64,000 nt of DNA from Prorocentrum cordatum (lineage: Eukaryota; Sar; Dinophyceae; Prorocentrales; Prorocentraceae). This document shows positions 41,016 to 49,200 of the stretch, in pieces; the first letter of the stretch is position 1; each line of letters starts with the position of its first letter. The notes beneath the pieces are model-generated. The model had not been told where the DNA came from and made no database searches. It saw nothing but the letters and a program-made list of their open reading frames with translations. A program made the translations under genes and the position numbers. The stretch covers positions 477,501-541,500 of the forward strand of contig CAUYUJ010020148.1 of assembly GCA_963575745.1 (NCBI GenBank). The letters run 5' to 3'.

Positions 41016-42473
41016 GGCAGTCGCAGTCACAGCCTCAGCCTCAGCCTGCCTCAGCCTCAGCCTCAGCCTGCCTCAGCCTCAGCCTGCCTCAGCCTCAGCC
41101 TCAGCCTGCTTCAGCCTCAGCCTCAGTCTGCCTTCAGCCTCGGCCTCAGCCTCAGCCTGCCTCAGCCTCAGCCTGCATCAGCCTCAGCCTCAGCCTCAGC
41201 CTGCCTCAGCATCAGCCTGCCTCAGCCTCAGCCTCAGCCTGCCTCTGCCTCAGCCTCAGCCTGCTTCAGCCTCAGCCTCAGTCTGCCTTCGGCCTCGGCC
41301 TCAGCCTCAGCCTGCCTCAGCCTCAGCCTGCATCAGCCTCAGCCTCAGCCTGCCTCAGCCAGCCTGCCTCAGCCTCAGCCTCAGCCTCAGCCTGCCTCAG
41401 CCTCAGCCTCAGCCTGCTCAGCCTCAGCCTCAGCCTCAGTCAGCCTGCAGCCTCGGCCTCGGCCTCAGCCTGCCTCAGCCTCAGCCTGCCTCAGCCTCAG
41501 CCTCAGCCTGCCTCAGCCTCAGCCTGCCTCAGCCTCAGCCTGCCTCAGCCTCAGCCTCAGCCTGCATCAGCCTCTCAGCCTCGGCCTCAGCCTCAGCCTC
41601 AGCCTGCCTCTGCCTCAGCCTCCTCAGCCTCAGCTTCAGCCTCAGCCTCAGCCTCAGCCTCAGCCTGCCTCAGCCTCAGCCTGCAGCCTCAGCCTCAGCC
41701 TGCCTCAGCATCAGCCTGCCTCAGCCTCAGCCTCAGCCTGCCTCAGCCTCAGCCTCAGCCTGCTTCAGCCTCAGCCTCAGTCTGCCTTCAGCCTCGGCCT
41801 CAGCCTCAGCCTGCCTCAGCCTCAGCCTGCATCAGCCTCAGCCTCAGCCTCAGCCTGCCTCAGCATCAGCCTGCCTCAGCCTCAGCCTCAGCCTGCCTCA
41901 GCCTCAGCCTCAGCCTGCTCAGCCTCAGCCTCAGTCTGCCTTCAGCCTCGGCCTCAGCCTCAGCCTGCCTCAGCCTCAGCCTGCATCAGCCTCAGCCTCA
42001 GCCTCAGCCTGCCTCAGCATCAGCTGCCTCAGCCTCAGCCTCAGCCTGCCTCAGCCTCAGCCTCAGCCTGCTTCAGCCTCAGCCTCAGTCTGCCTTCAGC
42101 CTCGGCCTCAGCCTCAGCCTGCCTCAGCCTCAGCCTGCATCAGCCTCAGCCTCAGCCTCAGCCTGCCTCAGCATCAGCCTGCCTCAGCCTCAGCCTCAGC
42201 CTGCCTCAGCCTCAGCCTCAGCCTGCTTCAGCCTCAGCCTCAGTCTGCCTTCAGCCTCGGCCTCAGCCTCAGCGTGCCTCAGCCTCAGCCTGCATCAGCC
42301 TCAGCCTCAGCCTCAGCCTGCCTCAGCATCAGCCTGCCTCAGCCTCAGCCTCAGCCTGCCTCAGCCTCAGCCTCAGCCTGCTTCAGCCTCAGCCTCAGTC
42401 TGCCTTCAGCCTCGGCCTCAGCCTCAGCCTGCCTCAGCCTCAGCCTGCCTCAGCCTCAGCATCAGCCTGCCTC
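41016..42473 (+). repeat. CAGCCT hexanucleotide array, 1.46 kb
   Basis: CAGCCTCAGCCTGCCTCAGC and variants repeat throughout. A longer period is also visible ('tgcttcagcctcagcctcag', 'tctgccttcagcctcggc' at 41110, 41770, 42070, 42230, 42380). The frame stays open because 6 and 12 are multiples of three. I do not call a protein. Confidence 0.9.
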
Positions 42474-42834
42474 AGCATTCAAAATGTGGCCCGGGAATGG
42501 AGTTCTGGGAACTCGAAGAACACGAAGTGGCCTACAGTTGGCTCCGGGCATTCAAAATCATGCCCAGGAATGGAGTTCTGGGAACTCGAAGACCACGAAG
42601 TGGCCTACAGTTGGCTCCGGGCATTCAAAATCATGCCCAGGAATGGAGTTCTCGGAACTCGAAGACCACGAAGTGGCCTACAGTTGGCTCCGGGCATTCA
42701 AAATGTGGCCCAGGCATGGAGTTCTGGGAACTCGAAGACCACGAAGTTGCCTACAGTTGGCTCCGGGCATTCAGAATGTGGCCCGGGAATGGAGTTCTGG
42801 GACCTCGAAGACCACGAAGTGTGTAATTGTTGGC
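42474..42834 (+). repeat. 73-bp tandem repeat, about five copies
   Basis: The unit 'ggcattcaaaatcatgccca', 'ggaatggagttctgggaact', 'cgaagaccacgaagtggcct', 'acagttggctccg' is highly conserved and starts exactly where the hexamer array ends. Confidence 0.9.
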
Positions 42835-43232
42835 TGAAAAAAATCCCCGGTACCCCCCCGGATTGCGCCCAGACCCCCTTGGGGCGTCATGATGCTCTCT
42901 TTTGACCCTACTAGAAACCTATCAGTCTTCGCTGTTCGGTAACATGACGTCGGGGGTCTGGGCACCCAAACCCACGACGTCGAGATTTTTTACAGCGTGG
43001 ACCCCTTGAGTTCTCGACCCCATCTTTCTGGACCAGTTCTTCATCCCTCGTCGTCGTTCGACGATCCTGGGGCCCAGCAAGGGTTCCCTGAAGGAGACAA
43101 TGTCCAGAAACCTCGCAGTTCGATGTTTTCACGACTCGAAGGGGTCTGGCAACTCGTCCCGATGTCCCGAACTCGATGCGAAGGAGGGATATCCTTGAGG
43201 CCTCGCGCGGCGTGCAATAGTCGTATAATCTA
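42835..43232. repeat. Mixed sequence with an inverted family B fragment
   Basis: 42950-43070 contains 'acgtcgagattttttacagc' and 'tctggaccagttcttcatcc', inverted family B pieces. No gene seen. Confidence 0.4.
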
Positions 43233-43384
43233 GTCCACACGTCCGCCACGCCAGATATGGGACGACGTTTGCACGGAAAAGTTCCGACGTAAATCCGAGG
43301 CAAACCCGACGCGAATCCGACGTGAATCCGATGCGACTCCGACGTGGGTCCGACGTAATCTGGGCCTCACGTTGCCGCGTGTGG
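43233..43384. mobile_element. Fold-back element with 11-bp tandem interior
   Basis: CCACACG and CCAGAT at the left pair with ATCTGG and CGTGTGG at the right. The interior is seven 'ccgacgtgaat'-like units (43283-43355). Confidence 0.45.
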
Positions 43385-43446
43385 CCTCCAGGATTTTCGC
43401 CATAGTGAACGGTGCTGACTGATCTGCCGAGGGGCCGCTGGCCCAG

Positions 43447-43567
43447 GGGTACCCTCCGGCGCGGCGCCCGGCGCTGGGCAGTCTCGGCGCGGTCTTCGGC
43501 GGTCACCCTGTCAACCTGGCCGAGTGCGGGCTCTCGGAGCGGCTGGGCGGGGCCTTCGCGCTGATGT
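43447..43567 (+). CDS. Putative internal exon upstream of the LamG-like exons
   Basis: Acceptor GGCCCAG at 43440-43446, donor GT at 43568. The frame reads YPPARRPALGSLGAVFGGHP, then VNLAECGLSERLGGAFALM, with nearly every codon ending in G or C. It has the typical mix of a globular protein. No family is assigned. It lies 1.7 kb before the lectin-like exons on the same strand and could be part of the same gene. Confidence 0.55.
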
Positions 43568-43627
43568 GTATCGTGAGGATCGGGTCAGACTTGAAGTCGG
43601 GAGGGGAAATCAGACCCAGACCTCCTC

Positions 43628-43805
43628 GAGTCATGAAACGATGATGGCGGGAGGTTTTTCTGTATTTTCGGCTTCGTGGGGCCCTCATCGGGCCTCGGGA
43701 CAGTCAACAAAAACGCATCAGGATGAAAAACTGGTCCCGGGGAATGGGTCGAGACTGATGGGAGTCGACGTCATGAACAAATCATGACGTCGGTGGTCTA
43801 GGGAG
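43628..43805 (+). repeat. Family B dispersed repeat (best copy)
   Basis: 'gcgggaggtttttctgtatt', 'acagtcaacaaaaacgcatc', 'aggatgaaaaactggtcccg', 'gggaatgggtcgagactgat', ending with the hairpin GACGTCATGA-acaaa-TCATGACGTC. Confidence 0.75.
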
Positions 43806-44265
43806 GAGGAGGAGGAGGAGGAGGAGGAGGAGGAGGAGGAGGAGGAGGATGTACGGATACCAGTCCCCCCTTTCTCGCTTTCCTCTGTTTGGGCCTCCTG
43901 GGAGGCCCTCGTCACCACTGCACGGCATGACCAGCCTCGCAGTTCTTATCAGAACGCACCCCGGGACCCAGGAGAGGTTCGGGGAGGAGCACTACCAGTA
44001 TCTTCTGGTTCCCCCACCAGTGACAGCCGTGGGGAGCCCGTCCGCGTGTTGCGCCTTCGTGATTGTCCGAGGGCATGGTGGCAGGTCGATGGGGCTCTCA
44101 CGGCCCCACGGCGGCGTTGATAGATAGTATTGTTGCTCCCCCAGGAAGGGAGGAGGAGGAGGAGGAGGAGGAGGAGGAGGAGGAGGAGGAGGAGGAGGAG
44201 GAGGAGGAAGAGGAGTAGGAGGAGGAGGAGGAGGAGGAGGAGGAGGAGGAGGAGGAGGGGGATTT
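43801..44265 (+). repeat. Two GGA microsatellites around a unique stretch
   Basis: (GGA)n at 43801-43850 and 44148-44265. Between them (43851-44147) nothing is recognised. Confidence 0.85.
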
Positions 44266-44544
44266 CTCGGAGGAGGGCCAGTCGAGACGACGACGGCCCC
44301 TTGCGACGCCGCTGTCTCCTCTGGGCCTCCTCTGAGTTTCGGCGGCGCGCACCACAAGGGGGTGGCTCGAGGGGGCGGCTGTCCAAGAAGGCGGGGGGGC
44401 CTATTCGAAGGCAGGGGCAAGGCTTCTTAGAAGCTGGCAGGTCTTCTAAGAAGCTCCCGTCTTCTTAGAACCCCCCCTCTTCTCAGAAGGCGCCCCCCCC
44501 ACCGCTCTCCCCACGCGCAACCCCCTTGTGCGCGCCGTCAGGTC
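44266..44544. repeat. CTTCTGAGAAGC/CTTCTAAGAAGC palindrome cluster (family E)
   Basis: 'cttcttagaagctggcag', 'cttctaagaagctcccg' and 'cttctcagaaggcgcc' lie within 70 bp at 44424-44492. Confidence 0.55.
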
Positions 44545-44700
44545 CATTCGGGTGGTTCTGAGGGGGCATCGGGGGTCCTGGGGGTCCATGGGTGTCTGGC
44601 TGTGAAGGGGCTCAGCGGGCAGATCCACGCACTGGTTGTCGTTTTCCATCTCCGCCGACCTAGGGACACGCTGGGATCGGGGACTTCGGCAAAGCGTTGG
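44545..44700 (-). CDS. Possible exon on the minus strand
   Basis: The minus frame reads MENDNQCVDLPAEPLHSQTP, then MDPQDPRCPLRTTRMDLTA, with good G/C bias at third positions. No neighbour supports it and its strand is opposite to the other exons, so it is tentative. Confidence 0.3.
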
Positions 44701-44789
44701 GCGTAGAGCGTGATACCCCATCAGGGCCGAAACCAGCTGCACGCAGCAGATTTCGTGCTCCCCCCTCCCCCCCACGCGGAGGCCTCCCG

Positions 44790-44895
44790 CATGGGGTCCG
44801 AGTAGATGGTGTCGGAGGATCGCGCCGCGTCGTCGATGCGTCGACGGCGTCGCCGATGCGGCGGGATCCTCCGACCCCACTTGCTCGGACCCCAT
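44790..44895. repeat. Family C fold-back repeat, copy 3
   Basis: GGGGTCCGAGTAGATGG, then GTCGGAGGATCGCGCCGCG at the left, against GCGGCGGGATCCTCCGACC and CTCGGACCCC at the right. Confidence 0.75.
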
Positions 44896-44900
44896 GTTCG

Positions 44901-45081
44901 GAAGCTGGGCGAGGGCTGGCAAATCTGTGGCTGCTAGAACAGTCTTCCCGGAAGAAACAACAACTTCCCAGAATAAGCTCAGCGCACTAAGCAGTAAGCA
45001 GGCTGCTTCCCAGAAGAAAACAAACAATTTCCCGGAGCTCCGTTTTAGCAGCCACGGGTTTGCCAGCCTTCGCCCGGCTTC
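44901..45081. mobile_element. 181-bp element with 36-bp terminal inverted repeats
   Basis: GAAGCTGGGCGAGGGCTGGC plus AAATCTGTGGCTGCTA at the left is matched inverted by TAGCAGCCACGGGTTTGCCA plus GCCTTCGCCCGGCTTC at the right, with four or five mismatches. Inner 'ttcccggaag' and 'tttcccggag' are also related. Confidence 0.8.
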
Positions 45082-45269
45082 TGACATGTGGGTGGCCTAC
45101 AGGTGGGGTGGGAGGTGGGGGTACGATCTCTGCTGCGTGCAGCCGGTTTCGGCCCCGACGCCGGGCGCTCCCCTCGACACATGGTCGCGCCTGGCGCCAG
45201 GGGGCGCTGGGAAGACCAGCTGCGTGAAGCTGGCTCCCAGCCCCCTCCCTTTTTGATGTGCCCTCCGTT

Positions 45270-45477
45270 CGTCCGCCCCGCGAGGATGGACAGAACGGGC
45301 ATGTGGTCACGCATCTTCGATTTCAAGGTCCGATTCCACGACGGCGACGTACGCGACCACGATGCCATCTCCGCCGGAAGCGTGGCGAACACGACCGACC
45401 TGGAGTTCACAGTGTACCGGGGCACTGTTCGGAAGCGCCTGGTCGTGCGCAACTTCTTCTCGGAGGAGGGCCAGTTG
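45270..45477 (+). CDS. LamG/concanavalin-like domain, exon 1
   Basis: The frame reads RMDRTGMWSRIFDFKVRFHD, GDVRDHDAISAGSVANTTDL, EFTVYRGTVRKRLVVRNFFS, EEGQL. The pattern TxxWSRIFDF...TTDLEFxVYRG...VxNFFxEGQ is that of the laminin-G/ConA-like (LamG type 3) jelly roll, first half. Codons are strongly G/C-ending. The acceptor is probably CGCGAG just before GATGG at 45283-45287. The reading stops at TGA 45478, inside the following intron. Such domains bind carbohydrate or protein outside cells; the ligand is unknown here. Confidence 0.6.
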
Positions 45478-45628
45478 TGACAGCGTCGGCTCCCCCGCCC
45501 GGCCCCAACGCGCTCGAAATCGGTCCCCGGACGCATCCCGGGTCCAGCCGTGGCGACGAGAAGGTTCCAGGAGGCCCAGGGATGACGAACAGTGCCAGGG
45601 ATGGCCGCCGTTGCCGTTGTCTCGACAG

Positions 45629-45825
45629 GCCCTCCTCCGATCTTCACTTTGGGGCTGGAGGACACCGTGCTGTTCACCGTGGCGGCAAATGGCCACATGA
45701 AGGTCACTCGGGCGGGCGAGACCGTCGGCGAGGCGCTGGGGCATCCTCCGCGGTTCGCGCGGCGGACCCAGCTCGATCTGGGCGGCAGCTACCTCGACTC
45801 GACGCAGGCCAGCGCCAGGGCAACT
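45629..45825 (+). CDS. LamG/concanavalin-like domain, exon 2
   Basis: Continues the jelly roll: EDTVLFTVAANGHMKVTRAG, ETVGEALGHPPRFARRTQLD, LGGSYLDSTQA. This fits the HVxxTVxxxGxMxVxxxGxxVxxGxGHxPxxxxRxxxxLGxS segment of LamG type 3 domains. A CTCGACAG acceptor stands at 45621-45628, though the true start may be nearer GACACC at 45661. The intron to exon 1 is only about 150 bp and has AGGGCC / AGGCCC at its two borders. The donor lies near 45815-45830. Confidence 0.6.
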
Positions 45826-45839
45826 GTGGTCGGCCTCCT

Positions 45840-45905
45840 TTCCATGCCTGTGCTCCTCCAAGCTCTCCTCCTCCCTCCTCCCTCCTCCCTCCTCCCTCCT
45901 CCGCC
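45840..45905 (+). repeat. CTCCCTC microsatellite
   Basis: (CTCCCTC)n tract in the intron after exon 2. Confidence 0.8.
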
Positions 45906-46090
45906 CAGCGGCGTCACCCCAACATACCAATTACGATGTGTGCGTCGCCCCCCGCCCCCACCAGGGGCGACACGCGCGCCGAGAAAGCCTCCAGTGCAGG
46001 CTCTCGGTGGCGGGCGCTTTCTTTCCACACGGCTCGGGAAGCGATGCATGCTACAAGATGTTTGCACGGGCGCCTCCACCAGAAACGCAT
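45906..46090 (+). repeat. Family O repeat, copy 2
   Basis: 'gcgtcaccccaacatacc', 'gtgtgcgtcgccccccgc', 'caggggcgacacgcgcgccg' and 'ggctcgggaagcgatgc' match 4585-4780. Confidence 0.65.
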
Positions 46091-46261
46091 GGTGCCACGG
46101 TGGGGGCGTTGGTGAAGGAATGCGCCCAGGAATGCGCCCAGGGTGGCGGTGATATCCACGACCAAGCCTCGATTGGAGTTCCATTGGCCTCCAGACCCTG
46201 GATTCCTTATCGAAGGGTTCCTTATCCAATGCCACCACCGTAGTAAACCCATCTCTGTTCC

Positions 46262-46425
46262 ATCCTCCGACCCGCTCGAGTCGAGAACAGCAATCGGGAC
46301 CGGAGGCTCTCGGCCACCTTCGGCCTCCGAGGGCCCCTGCCAGGCTCCGCGACGGTCGACAGAACGACTCGCGGGACGAACGATGGGTCCTGGGGAAGAG
46401 TCGAGTCGGACGAACAGGGGGGACG
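46262..46425 (+). repeat. Family B relative
   Basis: 'aggctctcggccaccttcgg', 'gacggtcgacagaacgactc', 'cgatgggtcctggggaagag' follow the family order with more divergence. Confidence 0.5.
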
Positions 46426-46475
46426 GCATGGGAAAGGGGGCTTGCGAACTCTGCTGCGTGCAGCTTCCTCCCAGG

Positions 46476-46674
46476 CCTAGCTGCCTCGGTGCGCCCGTTT
46501 TGATGCGCAACACGTGCGGTGCCTAAATCGTCCGTGTCGATACGTTGCGTGTTGGCTCCACGTATTGGCCCACGTTCTGGCGAACGTGTCGCATCAGACC
46601 TACGTGTTCAGTCTGCGTGTGGGGCTTCGTATCGATACGCTGCGTGCTGCGTGCTGCGCATCGGGGCAGCTAAG
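46476..46674 (+). mobile_element. Acceptor-bearing element, copy 2 (introner-like)
   Basis: CCTAGCTGCCTCGGTGCGC at the left is the imperfect inverse of GCGCATCGGGGCAGCTAAG at the right. It shares 'gcgcaacacgtgcggtgcc', 'acctacgtgttcagtctgcg' and 'tatcgatacgctgcgtg' with copy 1. LamG exon 3 starts at the next base. Confidence 0.75.
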
Positions 46675-46875
46675 CTCCCAGGGCTTCCTCGGGAGCATCC
46701 GCGGCGTCAGGGTCTGGGACCGCGAGGTGCTGTGGGCCCCGCCGAGGCGGCGGGGGCAGGCCTGCGCGGACGCCCGCGGGCGCTTCGTGGACCCTGGCGC
46801 GCCCGAGCTCGGGGAGATCACGGTCTCGCAGGAGAGGTGCCAGGCGCCGCGAGCGGCGGGCGTGTGCATGTCCGC
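46675..46875 (+). CDS. LamG/concanavalin-like domain, exon 3, with Cys-rich tail
   Basis: The frame reads SQGFLGSIRGVRVWDREVLW, then APPRRRGQACADARGRFVDP, then GAPELGEITVSQERCQAPRA, then AGVCMSA. FxGSIRxVRVWxRxL is the hallmark last strand of LamG type 3 domains. The tail with three cysteines may form another small domain. It begins right after the TAAG of one repeated element (or at CCCAG 46677-46681) and ends where a family A element begins. Codons end almost only in G or C. Confidence 0.65.
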
Positions 46876-47061
46876 CCCTGAGATCCTGGCGTCTCAATTT
46901 CCTTTCGAGCTGGGCGCGTTCGTTGACCGGCTGCGGGCCCCCGGGAGCCTCACAGATCGCTCCGGCTCGAAACATGGCGCAGAAGGGTAGGGTCCAGGGT
47001 TCTGGTCGTGCTTTTTCTGCGATGTTGATAATTATTTGTTTTGCGGCGTCGGATCTCAGGG
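46876..47061 (+). mobile_element. Family A element, copy 2 (introner-like)
   Basis: CCCTGAGATCCTGGCG at the left; GGCGTCGGATCTCAGGG at the right. 186 bp, and the same interior as copy 1. It directly follows LamG exon 3. Confidence 0.75.
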
Positions 47062-47939
47062 TCCGAACTTTGGAGCCTCCTCGGGGTCTGAGGTCTGAGG
47101 TGGCCCAGCACTGGTTCTGGCCAGCTGGAAGGGAGGGGGGCAGGAGTTCAGGCTATGGGATCGGTAGGTTTTTCTTTGCTTCTTTTGGCCAGGGGCTGTT
47201 TTCCGGCCCCGGGATCAAGTAAAACGGCTTGGGGGGGAACCGTTGCACCAGATGGACCGGGGAGGGGTGCAGGGAGAGATTACGAGGAGACTCGGCTTCG
47301 TCCCCCCCTCCTGACAGATTCTTTGCGTCCCCAACCAGTTCAGACCCCCCGGCCCCCTCCAAGGCGAACGTGCCCATGTCCGAGCCCTCGTGGACTGGAT
47401 CTGGGGCCCGATCCTGTGGATACGCAATCGCAGGGATACGTTCCGCGCGGGGCGTCCGCGAGACAGTGCCCAGAGCCCGCGGGGTCGCAGCCTGGGGGCC
47501 TCGCCCGCGAGGCCGCGGATACGGACGCGTTTCTTCTCCACCCACGAAGGCGAGCATCGCCATGTTGGGCTGGCCGAGCCCAGCCTGGCGGCGCGCACCA
47601 GGGGGGGGGTCTCAGAGGAGCACTACATACATTCATACCATTGCCCTTTCCTTGCCACCGCAGCCGGGACCGATGGCCAGTGCGCACCCCAGGAGCGGCC
47701 CGTGGAGTAGCGGCGTATGGGTGTCCCTTTCTGCTCAAGCAGGGGCGCGAGGGTGGCGGCCTCCGATGGCGGCGTGCTTCTCCGAAGGCAGGGGGGGCTC
47801 CGTGGAGGCGCCCAGGTGCTTCCTTCTTGGAGGCCGGCAGGGCCTCTGGGAGGCCACTTGCCTCCCAGGATGCCCACCCCGCCTCTTTCGAAGGCCCTCC
47901 CCCTCGCGCCACCCACGGAGGAAAGAACAGCGACACCAC
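47062..47939. repeat. Intergenic or intronic stretch with family H repeat
   Basis: 47375-47530 shares 'gtggatacgcaatcgcaggg', 'gatacgttccgcgcggggcg' and 'cccgcgaggccgcggatacg' with 59415-59575 and 60300-60390. 47663-47709 could be a short terminal exon (AGTDGQCAPQERPVE then stop) but is very tentative. Confidence 0.4.
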
Positions 47940-48063
47940 CCCCACCACCACCACCACCACCACCACCACCACCACCACCACCACCACCACCACCACCACT
48001 ACCACCACCACCACCACCACCACCACCACCACCACCACCACCACCACCACCACCACCACCACC
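47940..48063 (+). repeat. CCA microsatellite
   Basis: (CAC)n, about 120 bp, with one ACTAC interruption. An inverse 'gctggtggtggtgatggtgg' follows at 48183, so this may be another family P fold-back. Confidence 0.9.
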
Positions 48064-48635
48064 AGCGGTGGCACCTCCAGCGAGGAGGTTCTCGATGCCT
48101 CCCCCAGCTGGGGATATAGATGATGCCTCGAGCGGTGAGGGGGGACCACACCACCAGAAGAGCCCCCCCCCCGGCTCCCGTGCTGGTGGTGGTGATGGTG
48201 GTGTCGCTCTTCCTTGTTCCTAGGTGCCCCCCTCGCCCACCCAGACATCCGTCGATGTGATGTGTTCAATCCACGGCCCCTTAAAGGTTGACCACTTGGT
48301 TTTCCGCCCCACATCTATGTTTGATGGCCCTGGGGCCAATGAGGGCCCCCAGAGGCCGAAACGAAGGCACAACGACCGATCGACGAAAGCCGCGCCCTGA
48401 CGGCGCATCGGCAACAACTGAAAAAATGGCGGAAGCACGCGTGTGGAACCATGTAGGAGAACAGCTAGAACGCTAGAGCAGCAGTGCCTCGGGCGACGTG
48501 CGCTCGGAACTTTGCCCAAACGCTGTGCAAGGGCAGGCTGCGCTGCAAATGGAGGGGAGTTTGACCTTCGCCCATTTTCTCGAGTGTCGCGTAGGCAGTG
48601 GCAGCGGCAGAGGCGAAGGAAGATCGCCCGGACTG
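48064..48635. other. No certain gene; family B fragment
   Basis: 48270-48370 has 'ttggttttccgccccacatc' and 'gggcccccagaggccgaaac', inverted family B words. Nothing else is clear. Confidence 0.35.
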
Positions 48636-48865
48636 AAAAGATCATGCTGGCGGATGTCTGGGCATGGTTCAAAAGCGACAAGAGGACGCACACGTACATG
48701 AATGCAGCACGCTGGTTTCGAGAAGACGTGTTGCGCGAATGCTCGTATCACGCGGCCGGCCTCGCGGATCGAGGGGCCGCGTTCATGTACATAGTTGTGC
48801 GCGTACTACAAATCCCTTACTACTCGTTCCCCAGGTCTGGTTTTTGTAAGGCGTCTTTTTTGTAA
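48636..48865 (+). CDS. Possible exon, unknown protein
   Basis: The frame reads KIMLADVWAWFKSDKRTHTY, MNAARWFREDVLRECSYHAA, GLADRGAAFMYIVVRVLQIP. Composition is globular and helix-prone, and the segment is not repetitive. Codon bias is weaker than in the other exons and splice signals are not obvious. The reading frame is open upstream to about 48443. It is unlike any family I can name. Confidence 0.35.
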
Positions 48866-49200
48866 CTGGGGGGTCCGGTCTATTAGGGCGCTTTCTTTGG
48901 ATCGGAGCTTAGGGGGTCTGGTTAATGAAGGCGCTCCGTCGGAGAGGGGGGTCCGGAATACTAGGTCGCATTTGGAGGGGGGTCCAGTTTTTTAGGGGGC
49001 GGGGTTGATCAATAAGGGATTTGGGGCACGTCTTCTGTGGGCTCCCTAATGGCGCGCGCCGCCAGCCAGCCCGCGCGGTCCCTGGAAGTCTCGACCCATT
49101 CCCCAGGACCGGTTTTTCATCCTGAGTCGTTTTTTGACGGTCCCAGGGCCCGGCGAGAGCCCCTAGAGGCCGAACATCGAGAAAAACCTCCGTCTTGATT
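48866..49200. repeat. G-rich degenerate repeats, then inverted family B
   Basis: 48865-49010 has 'gggggtccggtctattaggg'-like units, four or five times. 49083-49198 is family B in reverse ('tgaggagtc' counterpart 'catcctgagtcg', 'cgagaaaaacctccgtct'). Confidence 0.55.

Noticed and set aside
40996-42837. 613-residue + frame of Ser/Ala/Leu/Gln/Pro repeats
   Set aside because: Produced by the CAGCCT hexamer and the 73-bp repeat; no non-repeat core.
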